64,000 bases of DNA from Bacillota bacterium (GTDB taxonomy: Bacteria; Bacillota; Clostridia; UBA1381), in NCBI GenBank assembly GCA_024685565.1, contig JAIKVQ010000182.1, positions 75,672 to 139,671 of the forward strand. The letters run 5' to 3'. Under the pieces are notes generated by a model. That model ran no database searches. It saw nothing but the letters and a program-made list of their open reading frames with translations, and was not told where the DNA came from. Both the position numbers and the translations under genes were made by a program. Within the stretch, counting starts at the first letter, position 1; each line of letters starts with the position of its first letter. Below are positions 9,619 to 19,459 of this stretch, piece by piece.

Positions 9619-10059
9619 ATGGCAGTAAAACCCACAGCACCCCGTGTCATGAACGGTAAATGGGGCATGGTTTATCTTGACGGTGAGCCTGTCTACGAGA
9701 CCGATTCTTACGAAGCGAAGGTGTCAATTGAACGTGAGGACGTTGACTTTGTCGGTCAAATGGCAAAGGACTCGAAAATGACGGGTCTTACAGGTGAATG
9801 GTCGATGAAAGTTAAAAAGGTCTTCTCAAGAGGCGCACAGCTGTTGTCTGAAAAAATCAAGAAGGGACACGATGTCCGTATTCAGATTATTTCAAAGATT
9901 GATGACCCCGATGCCTACGGCTCGGAACGCCTTGTTGTTGAGAACGCTTGGTTTAACGACCTTACGCTTCAGAAGTTTGAGAACGGGAAAATGATTGATG
10001 AGGAATATTCAGGCGGCTTCACCGATTATTACTTCCCCGATATTGTTAAAGTGAGGTAA
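9619..10059 (+). CDS. Phage tail tube protein (XkdM-like)
   Basis: VMNGKWGMVYLDGEPVYETDSYEAKV. Confidence 0.9.
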   Translation: MAVKPTAPRVMNGKWGMVYLDGEPVYETDSYEAKVSIEREDVDFVGQMAKDSKMTGLTGEWSMKVKKVFSRGAQLLSEKIKKGHDVRIQIISKIDDPDAYGSERLVVENAWFNDLTLQKFENGKMIDEEYSGGFTDYYFPDIVKVR

Positions 10060-10065
10060 AAACAC

Positions 10066-10443
10066 ATGAATAAGAATACAAAAATCACTCTGCAGGAGCT
10101 TATAAAGCGCAAGGAGCAAATGCTCGAAAGTAAGAACAAGCTGAAAACGAAGGAACTTTATGTTGCTTCGCTTGACGGTACTATCACCGTTGAATGCCCG
10201 ACCTCTTCAATGGCAAAAGAGGCACAGGAAATGGACAACGGCGATGCGTATATGGTTTACCAGTGCGTGAAGGAGCCTAACCTTAAATCGAAGGAACTGC
10301 GTGATGCATTCGGTTGCGTAGAGCCTATGGAGATTGTCGAGAAGGTCTTTGCCGCAGGTGAAATTCCGCAGATTGCTTTGGAGTGTCTGAAGCTCGCAGG
10401 GTATGTTGACAGCGTAAAGGCGGTTGACGATATAAAAAACTAA
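10066..10443 (+). CDS. Tail assembly chaperone, 0-frame product (XkdN-like)
   Basis: Position between tube and tape measure; ends at a slippery heptamer. Confidence 0.85.
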   Translation: MNKNTKITLQELIKRKEQMLESKNKLKTKELYVASLDGTITVECPTSSMAKEAQEMDNGDAYMVYQCVKEPNLKSKELRDAFGCVEPMEIVEKVFAAGEIPQIALECLKLAGYVDSVKAVDDIKN

Positions 10444-10481
10444 TCCGAAGTGACGGAGAACTCGCAATGCTCTGTCACTTC
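10434..10481 (+). promoter_or_regulatory. -1 programmed ribosomal frameshift signal
   Basis: A AAA AAC in 0 frame at 10434-10440, spacer TAATCC, stem GAAGTGACGGAG (10447-10458)/CTCTGTCACTTC (10470-10481). Confidence 0.88.
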
Positions 10482-10613
10482 CTAAATCGTGGCATTTTGC
10501 CTGAACACATAATCAACCTCCCGTTCCCTGAAAAGGTCTTTTATAAAGGGTGTTACGAAATCTATGTGGAGGATGAATATGAGAAGTATAAAGCACTTTC
10601 AGGAGGTGGTTAA
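10440..10613 (+). CDS. -1 frame extension of tail assembly chaperone (57 codons, …LIRSDGELAMLCHFLNRGILPEHIINLPFPEKVFYKGCYEIYVEDEYEKYKALSGGG*)
   Basis: Open in the -1 frame from the slippery site to TAA 10611-10613, just before the tape measure start. Confidence 0.82.
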   Translation, partial: LIRSDGELAMLCHFLNRGILPEHIINLPFPEKVFYKGCYEIYVEDEYEKYKALSGGG

Positions 10614-10615
10614 CA

Positions 10616-12619
10616 GTGGCTAAAAATATCGGTGCAACACTATCTCTAAAGGACAATAACTTTTTTACCACTATCAAAAACGCCACCAACTCCCTGAACG
10701 GTTTTCAGAAGCATACGACAAACGCAACGGGTAGTCTTAAAAAGATGGGGTCACAAAGTAAAATGTCAGGTGATTCCCTCGCCTCTCTTGCGAAGAAGGC
10801 TCTCGGCGTTGTTGCGGCGTATGCTTCTTTTCGTCAGGTCATCTCGATAGGAAAAGAATGCGTGGAGCTTGCGCAGAAAGCCGAGGAAGCAAACGTCCGC
10901 TTGAACACCATAATGGAGCAAATCCCTGGCATCACGGACAGCGCAAAGGTAAGCGTGGCAAATCTCTGCAAAGAAATGTCACAGCAAACCACCATAAGCG
11001 CAACGGCACAAAAAAGCGGTGCTTCACAGCTTGCTTCATTCCAAATGTCGGCAGACAGTATTGAAAAACTACTTCCGCAGTTAAACAACTTGGCGGTCGC
11101 AAACTACGGTGTTAATGTTTCGTCCGACCAAATGATACAGGCGGCAAATATGCTCGGTAAAGCGTATTCAGGTCAAACAGGTGCGCTGTCCCGTGCAGGT
11201 ATTGTCATGACCGATGCACAGGCTAAAATGCTTAAAACAGGTGATGACGCAACAAAGACCGCCGCTTTGGTAGAAATCCTACAGCAGAACTTCGGTGACC
11301 TCGCAAAAGAGATGGCGAACACCAACGAGGGACGAATACTGCGGTTAAAAAATGCTGTGGCAGGAATTAAAACCACAGTCGGTCAGGCTCTGCTTCCTGC
11401 CGTTACGACCGTAGTCGGGTATATCGCAGATAAAATCCCGACAATTATGAATTTAGTCGAAGGTGCTATTGAGAAAGTAAAAGTGCCTTTGATTTGGCTG
11501 AAGGACAATGCACTCCCTCCGCTTATTTCCGCATTCGGTGCGGTTAAGGATTATGTCGTGAGCGCATTTGATAATATCAAGAGCGCAATTGAGCAAAACA
11601 GCGACAAAGTAAACGGCTTGGGAACGGTGGCTTCCAATATAGGAACTGTCCTTAAAAATGCGTTTGAACTTTGCAAACCGACCCTTATTTGGCTTAAGGA
11701 CACGGCTCTTCCTGCACTTGTTAATGTGTTCGGTACGGTCTTGAACGCTATAACAGGCATTGCAAATTTCTTTGTTAATAATTGGAGCCTTATAGCCCCA
11801 ATCATAATAGGAATTACAGCGGCTATTGTAGCTTATAAAGCAATCGTCCTTGTAGTAAATATCGTAACACAGGCGTGGACGGCAATTCAGACGGTTTTGA
11901 ACATAGTTTTAACGGCTAACCCGATAGGCATTATCATAGTTGCAATCGGTGCGCTTATTGCCATTGCCGTGGCACTATGGATGAATTGGGACAGCATCTG
12001 CCAGTGGTGTATGTCTGCCTTCGGTGCGGTCAAAGACTTCTTCGTTTCGGTCGGAACAGCAATCGGTGATTTCTTTGTCGGGCTATGGACTGGCATCAAG
12101 GATACAGCCGTTTCTGTTTGGACTGGCATTACAGGCTTTTTATCGGGCGCATGGAACACGATATCAAGTGCGGTTACTTCCGTCTTTACAGGAATCGGAA
12201 ACACAATCAAAAATGTGTGGAACGGCATCGTAAATTCGATTAAGGGTGCTATTAACAAAATCATCGGTGCTATCAATGGCATGATACGAGGTGCGGTAAG
12301 CGGAATAAACGGACTTATAAACGGCATCAACAATGTTACTGGTGCGGTTGGTATTCCTGCCATTCCGACATTTACTGCGCCGCAGATACCGCTTCTTGCA
12401 AACGGCGGTATTGTACGGACGGCAGGTAGCGTAATTGTGGGCGAAAAAGGCGCAGAGATGTTAACGCTCCCGAAGGGCGCACAGGTAACTCCACTTAATA
12501 AAACGACCAACACAAATAACAACGAATTCAATATTTACATTAACGCCGATGGCAAGTCGGTCGATTCTATTGTGAACGAGCTTGTTCCGAAATTAAAACT
12601 TGCACTCGCAAATCTGTAA
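10616..12619 (+). CDS. Phage tail tape measure protein
   Basis: 667 aa, hydrophobic centre, C-terminal VIVGEKGAEMLTLPKGAQVTPLNKT. Confidence 0.93.
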   Translation: MAKNIGATLSLKDNNFFTTIKNATNSLNGFQKHTTNATGSLKKMGSQSKMSGDSLASLAKKALGVVAAYASFRQVISIGKECVELAQKAEEANVRLNTIMEQIPGITDSAKVSVANLCKEMSQQTTISATAQKSGASQLASFQMSADSIEKLLPQLNNLAVANYGVNVSSDQMIQAANMLGKAYSGQTGALSRAGIVMTDAQAKMLKTGDDATKTAALVEILQQNFGDLAKEMANTNEGRILRLKNAVAGIKTTVGQALLPAVTTVVGYIADKIPTIMNLVEGAIEKVKVPLIWLKDNALPPLISAFGAVKDYVVSAFDNIKSAIEQNSDKVNGLGTVASNIGTVLKNAFELCKPTLIWLKDTALPALVNVFGTVLNAITGIANFFVNNWSLIAPIIIGITAAIVAYKAIVLVVNIVTQAWTAIQTVLNIVLTANPIGIIIVAIGALIAIAVALWMNWDSICQWCMSAFGAVKDFFVSVGTAIGDFFVGLWTGIKDTAVSVWTGITGFLSGAWNTISSAVTSVFTGIGNTIKNVWNGIVNSIKGAINKIIGAINGMIRGAVSGINGLINGINNVTGAVGIPAIPTFTAPQIPLLANGGIVRTAGSVIVGEKGAEMLTLPKGAQVTPLNKTTNTNNNEFNIYINADGKSVDSIVNELVPKLKLALANL

Positions 12620-12631
12620 GGAGGGATTTTA

Positions 12632-13027
12632 ATGGACATATTTTTGAGCGTTAATAACCGTGAACAGGTTATCTGCATTCCTGTCCTTCCTTCCGAGTTT
12701 ACCGTATCAAAGCCACGCTCCAACGAGGTTTTTGAAACGGTGTCGCAGGGTGAACTGAACTTAATCGGCAAAAGCGGATTAAAAAACATTTCATGGGATA
12801 GTTTCTTCCCATCAAGGGACTATCCCTTCTTGCGTGACAGAAGCGACACGGCTTTCGGTTATCTTTATACACTTGACACTTGGTACGAGCAGAAGCTCCC
12901 GATGCGGCTCATCATTACCGAAACGCCTATCAATATGGCTTGCACCATAGAGAGCTTTTCCTACACGATTAAGAAAGACGGCGATATGCATTACAGCATT
13001 ACGCTTTCGGAGGTGAAGTTAATCTAA
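12632..13027 (+). CDS. XkdP-like tail/baseplate protein without LysM domain
   Basis: Synteny and VICIPVLPSEFTVSKPRSNEVFETVSQGELNLIG. Confidence 0.75.
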   Translation: MDIFLSVNNREQVICIPVLPSEFTVSKPRSNEVFETVSQGELNLIGKSGLKNISWDSFFPSRDYPFLRDRSDTAFGYLYTLDTWYEQKLPMRLIITETPINMACTIESFSYTIKKDGDMHYSITLSEVKLI

Positions 13028-14553
13028 TGGGCGCAGTAATAGAAAGTGCGGTGAATTGGGCTGTCAGTATTGCAAACGACAACTCGCACGGTTACGACCA
13101 AAACAGCAGATGGGGCGTTGATTATGACTGCTCCTCTTTAGTTATTTCTGCCTTCGAGCAAGCAGGTGTTAAGGTAAAAACAGGCGGTGCGACCTATACA
13201 GGAAACATGAAAAGCGTGTTCTTAAAATACGGCTTTTCGGATGTAACAGGTCAGATTAATCTGTCAAGCGGTGGTGGATTAAAACGAGGCGATGTGCTTC
13301 TTAACACCACCCACCATACTGCGCTTGTCGTGACGGACGGCGGCGGCACAATCGTTAACGCCTCTATTAATGAAAACGGTAAAACCACAGGCGGCAAAAA
13401 AGGTGACCAGACGGGCAAAGAAATCTATACAAGAGGCTATTACAATTATCCGTGGAACTGCGTCCTGCGTTACACGGGCGATGATTCGGTAGCACCTGCG
13501 TCCTCTTCCTCGTCAGGCTCGACAACAGAAAAGGAACACACCCTTTCAGATAAATTCGGGACGGGCGGCAATACTGTCCGTGCGGACTTTTCTCTTTCAA
13601 GAGATGAGAAATATAAACTGCTTGCGGACGGTGTGGATATTTCAAGCTACGTGGGCGGTCTCTCGTGGCAGAACACCATCGATGAGCTTGCGACAAAGAT
13701 GAACTTTGAAGTAGCAAAATCGGCTACAAAGTATGTCAACACCTACACGCCGCAGGTCGGGAGCATTATAAACCTGTTCACAAACGGTGAGATTTTCCGA
13801 GGAATCGTAATCGCCGTTGATGATGCTGACGAGGCGAAAAATAAATACACGATTATGGATTTCGGATGGTACTTGAATAAATCGAAGGAAACGTACCAAT
13901 TTAACAACATGACAGCGCATAAAGCCATAAGCAAGGTTTGTGCCGATTTCAATATCCCTATTGATACGATTCCCGAACTGAATACCGAAATAAAACAAAT
14001 CTATGTTGATAAGACTGTGTCAGATATTATTTCAAACATCCTCGAACTATGCGGCGGCGGTTACAATTTCGATGTTACTCCACAGGGGCTTCGTATATAC
14101 AAGTACGGCGCATATTATGCGTATCCTGAATTTCGGATAACACCGAACACGCCTTTGATTTACTCCCCCTCGCTCCGTGGTGGTGTGTCGCATTCGGTTT
14201 CTATTGAGGATATGAAAAACAGCGTCAAGGTCATAACCGATGCCGACAGCGTTTATACCGTTCAGACCGTTTTGAAGGATACGGACAGTATTTACAAATT
14301 CGGTGTGTTGCAGGAGGTCGTTAAAATCGACCCCGAAAAGGAAAACGCAAATACTGTGGCGCAGTCGAAACTTGCCGAACTGAACAAGCAATCGGAGAGT
14401 TTTTCCTTCGAAATGATAGAGGCTGTGGACAGTTATACGAGGGCAGGAATGGCAATTGATATTGACGAGGTGCGCTACTTGATTGAAGGCACGAGCCACA
14501 GCATAAAAGACGGTATCCATCATGTAAAAGTCGATTTGCGGAGGTGGTCATAA
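13027..14553 (+). CDS. NlpC/P60 endopeptidase fused to XkdQ-like baseplate hub
   Basis: N-terminus YDCSSLVISAFEQAGV … HTALVVTDGGGTIVNAS; C-terminal hub region YKLLADGVDISSYVGGLSWQN. Confidence 0.85.
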   Translation: MGAVIESAVNWAVSIANDNSHGYDQNSRWGVDYDCSSLVISAFEQAGVKVKTGGATYTGNMKSVFLKYGFSDVTGQINLSSGGGLKRGDVLLNTTHHTALVVTDGGGTIVNASINENGKTTGGKKGDQTGKEIYTRGYYNYPWNCVLRYTGDDSVAPASSSSSGSTTEKEHTLSDKFGTGGNTVRADFSLSRDEKYKLLADGVDISSYVGGLSWQNTIDELATKMNFEVAKSATKYVNTYTPQVGSIINLFTNGEIFRGIVIAVDDADEAKNKYTIMDFGWYLNKSKETYQFNNMTAHKAISKVCADFNIPIDTIPELNTEIKQIYVDKTVSDIISNILELCGGGYNFDVTPQGLRIYKYGAYYAYPEFRITPNTPLIYSPSLRGGVSHSVSIEDMKNSVKVITDADSVYTVQTVLKDTDSIYKFGVLQEVVKIDPEKENANTVAQSKLAELNKQSESFSFEMIEAVDSYTRAGMAIDIDEVRYLIEGTSHSIKDGIHHVKVDLRRWS

Positions 14554-14819
14554 TGGACGGCATAACAGAACTTGCAAAGCTACTGAAGGAACGTGAAAAC
14601 GAAACGGGATACACCCCCATATTCGGGACTATTATAGAGCTTCCAAATACGAAAATCCGCATCAGCGACAAAATCATATTAAACGACAGCTATATTAAAT
14701 CGCTTTTTGATTTCAAACAGCAAAACAGCGACCACGAATATATTTATCTTGGCTGTGAGGTGGTCTTGCTTCCATACCAAAACCACCAAAAATTTATACT
14801 TGTGGGGGTGATACGATAA
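14544..14819 (+). CDS. XkdR/DUF2577-like baseplate protein
   Basis: MDGITELAKLLKEREN start; position. Confidence 0.8.
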   Translation: MVIMDGITELAKLLKERENETGYTPIFGTIIELPNTKIRISDKIILNDSYIKSLFDFKQQNSDHEYIYLGCEVVLLPYQNHQKFILVGVIR

Positions 14820-15244
14820 TGTTCCCCGAAACAAACGATATTTCCTTTTCGTCCGCATCCGACAGTTATGGTACAAAGTCATATTTGTTTGACTTTGACA
14901 CGGGCGATTTTGTTGTCCGAGACGGAAAACTTGTAGAATGCGACGGCTTGGAAGCGGTCAAGGTATGGATTGAGAAAATCCTACGGACTGAAAAAGGCAG
15001 ATTCAAAATATACGATGACACTGAATACGGTGCAAAACTTGAGGACTTGATAATCGGAAACAGTTATTCTGTGGCATTCATCGAATCGGAGCTAAAGCGA
15101 GAAATCGAGGATGCTCTCCTCCAAAATCCGCAAATACGCTCCGTTACCAATATACAAATTACAAGAGACATTAACACTTTAACGGTTGAATTGGAGGTGA
15201 AGCTCGGTGACGAAGGAGGAAATTCTATCACGGTTACTGTCTGA
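14819..15244 (+). CDS. XkdS/DUF2634-like baseplate wedge protein (W-like)
   Basis: FDFDTGDFVVRDGKLVECDGLEAVKVWIEKILRTEKGRF. Confidence 0.88.
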   Translation: MFPETNDISFSSASDSYGTKSYLFDFDTGDFVVRDGKLVECDGLEAVKVWIEKILRTEKGRFKIYDDTEYGAKLEDLIIGNSYSVAFIESELKREIEDALLQNPQIRSVTNIQITRDINTLTVELEVKLGDEGGNSITVTV

Positions 15245-16241
15245 AATCTCGAATGAGTACGACAAAACAGTCGGCTCATTTTTTTATGACGTGGAACAGC
15301 CTGTGTCGACCGAACTTGAAACCGTGTACGGTCAGGTCGAGGACATCTTAAAAAACGGTTTTGCAAAGACAGCCGAGGGCGAATACCTCGACAACAAGGT
15401 GCTTGAACAGGGCTTGACCCGAAAAGCGGCAACGGCATCTACTGTCACGGTTAAGGTTACAGGAACGCCGAGCAGTAGCGTTTCTGTCGGAGATAAGGTC
15501 GCTTCTGATGAGCTTGTTTTTACCGTAATAGAAAATGCTGTTCTTGATTCAGGCGGCATTGCTTATGTTACAGCAAGCTGTGACACGCTCGGCAGGATTG
15601 GAAATATACCAATCGGTGCAATTAACAAATTCCCTGTTACGCTTCCTGGACTTGTGTCGGTTACCAATGAGGAAGCGGCATCGGGCGGTTATGACGAGGA
15701 AACGGATGACGAACTTCGAGAGCGATATTTTGAAAAGGTGTCGCTTCCTGCGACATCGGGCAGTAAATACCACTATGTTGCATGGGCAAAAGAGGTCAGC
15801 GGCGTTGGCGATGCGAAGTGCATCCCTCTTTGGAACGGTAACGGAACTGTTAAGGTGATTATTATAAATTCCGACAAGGAGGCGGCTGGCTCGGCTCTTA
15901 TAAACGAAGTCGCATCGCATATCGAAGAAAACAGACCGATAGGTGCTTCGGTAACGGTAGAAAGTGCTACGCCCCTTACCATAAACATTTCCGTTTCGCT
16001 CGTTCTTGCAAACGGGGTTACAGAGGAAATGGCTCGGAACAGAATATCAAACAGCGTCACTGAATTTCTGCAGAAAAAAGCATTCTCTTCCTCGTACATT
16101 TCCTTTGCACAGATTGGCGGCTGTATTCTGAACTGTGACGGTATTATTGATTATACCGACCTGACCTTAAACGGGGATACGGAAAACATCGAAGTTTCGG
16201 AAACCGCCGTCCCCGTGTTGGGAGGTGTTACGATTGTTTGA
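15207..16241 (+). CDS. Baseplate J/gp47-like (XkdT-like)
   Basis: GEYLDNKVLEQGLTRKAATASTVTVKVTGTPSSSVSVGDKVAS, ETDDELRERYFEKVSLPATSGSKYHYVAWAKEVSGVGDAK. Confidence 0.93.
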   Translation: MTKEEILSRLLSEISNEYDKTVGSFFYDVEQPVSTELETVYGQVEDILKNGFAKTAEGEYLDNKVLEQGLTRKAATASTVTVKVTGTPSSSVSVGDKVASDELVFTVIENAVLDSGGIAYVTASCDTLGRIGNIPIGAINKFPVTLPGLVSVTNEEAASGGYDEETDDELRERYFEKVSLPATSGSKYHYVAWAKEVSGVGDAKCIPLWNGNGTVKVIIINSDKEAAGSALINEVASHIEENRPIGASVTVESATPLTINISVSLVLANGVTEEMARNRISNSVTEFLQKKAFSSSYISFAQIGGCILNCDGIIDYTDLTLNGDTENIEVSETAVPVLGGVTIV

Positions 16242-16875
16242 GGGTATGCCGAATTACTATAAAAAATCTGCGGTTATGAAAGCAATCGTGGACAGCATTG
16301 AAGCGGAATTCAGACGGTTACAAAATGAAACCATCTTGACGGAAAATCAATTCTTTGTCGTGCTTTCGGACAGGGATATTTCAAAGCATGAACAAGATGT
16401 CGGGCTTGACCCTGACTCGGAAGCAGATATTGAAACTCGCAGAGGTCGTGTTCTTTCAAGACTCCGTGGCACGGGTACAGTCACCAAGTCGATGATGAAA
16501 AATGTAGCAAAGTCGTTTATAAACGGCGAAATAGAAATCATCGAATATCCATCGGAATACGCCTTTGCGGTGAAATTCACTTCAAAAACAGGTGTGCCGT
16601 ATAACCTCGCTGACATTCAAGCTATGGTCGAGGAAATAAAACCTGCCCACCTTGCGGTAGAATATATTTTCACTTACAGGCTGTGGCAAGATATTTTATA
16701 CGAGCTTGAAAATTGGAACGAAGTAAAAACCTACACATGGGAATTCTTGTTGACCTTTGAGGTCGTAAAATCCCTGTTGATTATAGGAAACTTTGTCTAT
16801 TTCTGTCCCGAAGACAAAGGTAATGCAAAAGTGGTGTGGGACGGGAATAGAGCTTATGCAAGATTGGAGGATTAA
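16225..16875 (+). CDS. XkdU/YmfQ (DUF2313)-like tail protein
   Basis: Synteny; GTGTVTKSMMKNVAKSFINGEIEIIEYPSEYAFAVKF. Confidence 0.82.
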   Translation: MLRLFEGMPNYYKKSAVMKAIVDSIEAEFRRLQNETILTENQFFVVLSDRDISKHEQDVGLDPDSEADIETRRGRVLSRLRGTGTVTKSMMKNVAKSFINGEIEIIEYPSEYAFAVKFTSKTGVPYNLADIQAMVEEIKPAHLAVEYIFTYRLWQDILYELENWNEVKTYTWEFLLTFEVVKSLLIIGNFVYFCPEDKGNAKVVWDGNRAYARLED

Positions 16876-16877
16876 AA

Positions 16878-18821
16878 ATGGCGAATATTCATCCTAACGA
16901 TATCGGTCTCGCAACCTACGCCGATGTCGGCAATGTGGAAAGATTAAGAACGAGTGCAAAGACTGTGGTTGAGGCAATCAACGAAATTTACCAGACAGGC
17001 GGCGGTGGCTCCTCAATTGACGAGAATCAGTTTTATGTGGATGGCGAAAACAACGTCATTGTAGGAAAAAACAATGCTGTTCGTGGAAGTAATAACCTTA
17101 TTATCGGCTCGAACAATATTATCGTTGGTAATAACGTAAACCTTATTGGCGGTAACAAAACCGTTTACAAAGAGCCGAATGCTTATTTTTACATTACTTG
17201 GATCGACACCGATGGTAAAATTTATTATGATAACTATGACTACGATGCTGACCAACAACTCCCACCACCTTTTGAAATCGGAGACAAGGTTATTTTTTCT
17301 CTTGTATTGCAATGGACTGATGAGAATTGGGAGGATTGGGTTTCTGTTGATTCGGGACTGCAATTATGTGAAATAAGCGAAATAAGTGAAAGTTATTTTA
17401 AAGTCATCGGATTAAGCATGAGTTTTGACCCACCCGATGAGATACACACCGTTTTGGACTGTCCGTATATAAATAATTTTGTGGCTTTAAATGACAATTT
17501 CTCATATGAAGGGAATATAAAAGCATTAGTCATGGGAACTGAAGCATCGGGAACAAACAGCATATCCTTAAACAGTGGTCATGCAAAGGGGTCATACAGC
17601 TTGGCGGCGAACTATTCCACAGCATCGGGAAACTATGCGGCATCGTTTGGTTACGGCAAAGCGGAAGCTCTTTATTCCTTTGCGGCAAACAGCAGTCAAG
17701 CACACGCAGAGCGAAGTGCCTCTTTTAACGCATCATATAATTATTCACCGTATTCGTTTTCTTGTGGTAACTATACAAGAATATACGGAAGACCATTAAA
17801 ATGCACTTCTCTAAATAATGCGGCAAAAACGCTTACAATTGAAAGCGGACAGGATACAACAAATATTGTGGGCAAAAAAATAATCATCCGCTGTTATAAT
17901 AAAAATAATAGTTTCTTGTTTAAAGAAGCAACAATCAGCAGTATCAATAATAATGTTTTAACGCTGACAGATGTGTCTTTTTCGACAAATACTTATGCTG
18001 AAACGTTATTACCTCAGCCGTATGCTTTTGTTTTAGATACGTCATCAAATTACACGTTAGCTGATTTTGTAAGTGGTTATTATAGCATAGCATCGGGTAA
18101 ATACAGTTTTGCTCACGGGATTCATGTCCATTCGGCGGCTCACGGCGCATCTACTTTTGGAAAATACGGTAACAACGAAGAAATGTTTTCTTTAGGTCTT
18201 GCAAACGGTGAAACTTTGAAAACCCCTGGCATGGCTTTCTTGGTACGTTCAAATGGTAATGTGTCGGCGGACGGAGAATATTCATCTCCATGTGCTGACT
18301 ATTCGGAGTTTTTTGAATGGGCGGACGGTAATCCCGAATCGGAAGACCGTACAGGGTATTTTGTAAGACTTTCAGGCGATAAAATCATAAAATGCGATGA
18401 TTTTGAAACGCCTCTCGGAATAGTATCCGCTACACCTGCAATTGTCGGTGACAGCGGTGAAATGCACTGGCAAGGCAAATTTGTAACAGACGATTTCGGT
18501 CGGGTACAATACCACGATGTTGTCGTTCCTGCAGAGTTGGACGAAGAAGGAAATGTTTTGATTGAAGAACATATAGAAAGTCAGCCTATTCTTAATCCCG
18601 AATGGAATGCAGAAACAAAATATATACCGAGAAAAGACCGTCCCGAATGGGCAACGGTCGGTGTGCTCGGAAAACTTATTGTTTACGATGACGGAACATT
18701 AGAGTCGGGTGATGTATGCAGATGCGGCGAGGGCGGTATTGCTGTAAAATCTATCGAAAACGGATACCCTGTTCTGAAGCGAATAGCTGATGACAAGGTT
18801 TTGATTTGGTTTAAGGGGTGA
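16878..18821 (+). CDS. Tail fibre with YadA-head-like repeats and C-terminal peptidase G2-type autocleavage domain
   Basis: SLAANYSTASGNYAASFGYGKAEALYSFAA… repeats; CADYSEFFEWADGNPESEDRTGYFV…GIVSATPAIVGDSGEMHWQGKF. Confidence 0.8.
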   Translation: MANIHPNDIGLATYADVGNVERLRTSAKTVVEAINEIYQTGGGGSSIDENQFYVDGENNVIVGKNNAVRGSNNLIIGSNNIIVGNNVNLIGGNKTVYKEPNAYFYITWIDTDGKIYYDNYDYDADQQLPPPFEIGDKVIFSLVLQWTDENWEDWVSVDSGLQLCEISEISESYFKVIGLSMSFDPPDEIHTVLDCPYINNFVALNDNFSYEGNIKALVMGTEASGTNSISLNSGHAKGSYSLAANYSTASGNYAASFGYGKAEALYSFAANSSQAHAERSASFNASYNYSPYSFSCGNYTRIYGRPLKCTSLNNAAKTLTIESGQDTTNIVGKKIIIRCYNKNNSFLFKEATISSINNNVLTLTDVSFSTNTYAETLLPQPYAFVLDTSSNYTLADFVSGYYSIASGKYSFAHGIHVHSAAHGASTFGKYGNNEEMFSLGLANGETLKTPGMAFLVRSNGNVSADGEYSSPCADYSEFFEWADGNPESEDRTGYFVRLSGDKIIKCDDFETPLGIVSATPAIVGDSGEMHWQGKFVTDDFGRVQYHDVVVPAELDEEGNVLIEEHIESQPILNPEWNAETKYIPRKDRPEWATVGVLGKLIVYDDGTLESGDVCRCGEGGIAVKSIENGYPVLKRIADDKVLIWFKG

Positions 18822-18827
18822 TAAGTT

Positions 18828-19448
18828 ATGCCGAGAGAAACAACAAATTACAATTTCCAAAAACCGTTATATACAGAAAATGCGGATATTGCAGTAATAA
18901 ATGCCGACCTTGACAGTATTGATACGGCATTAACGCCTACGGTTTCTGCCGTAACCGCTCCTACAAGCGGCTCTACGGGCGGTAAGCTCTCGGTCGTACT
19001 CGGGTGGATAGCAAACAGACTGAAAGCCATAACGGGGCTATCCTCTTGGCAAGCTACTCCTTTCGTAAATTTGGAGGATTGCAAAAATCACATATTAAGC
19101 GGAACTCATGCAACAGCCTCACAATCTTCGAGTGGATTTATGAGTGCGGCGGATAAGGCAAAGCTCGACAATGCAACCGATTCCAATGTAGCAAGTCGGC
19201 TCATTATTCGTGACAGCGGCGGACGTGCAAAAGTGGCAAGCCCGTCATCGACATACGACATTGCAAACAAGACTTATGTGGACACGAACTTCGTCAAGAA
19301 AAATGCCGATACGACCATGACGGCGAAGCTCACGGCGCAGTCAAACACCTCGTATACGACAAAGCAGGTCAGGAATATTGTTTTTTGGACGAGCGGTGAC
19401 ACCCCTCCAACAACCAGTAATGGCGATGTCGTTATCAAAACTTTTTAA
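18828..19448 (+). CDS. Tail fibre-associated protein
   Basis: MPRETTNYNFQKPLYTENADIAVINADLDSIDTAL; position. Confidence 0.6.
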   Translation: MPRETTNYNFQKPLYTENADIAVINADLDSIDTALTPTVSAVTAPTSGSTGGKLSVVLGWIANRLKAITGLSSWQATPFVNLEDCKNHILSGTHATASQSSSGFMSAADKAKLDNATDSNVASRLIIRDSGGRAKVASPSSTYDIANKTYVDTNFVKKNADTTMTAKLTAQSNTSYTTKQVRNIVFWTSGDTPPTTSNGDVVIKTF

Positions 19449-19459
19449 GGCGGTGATGC

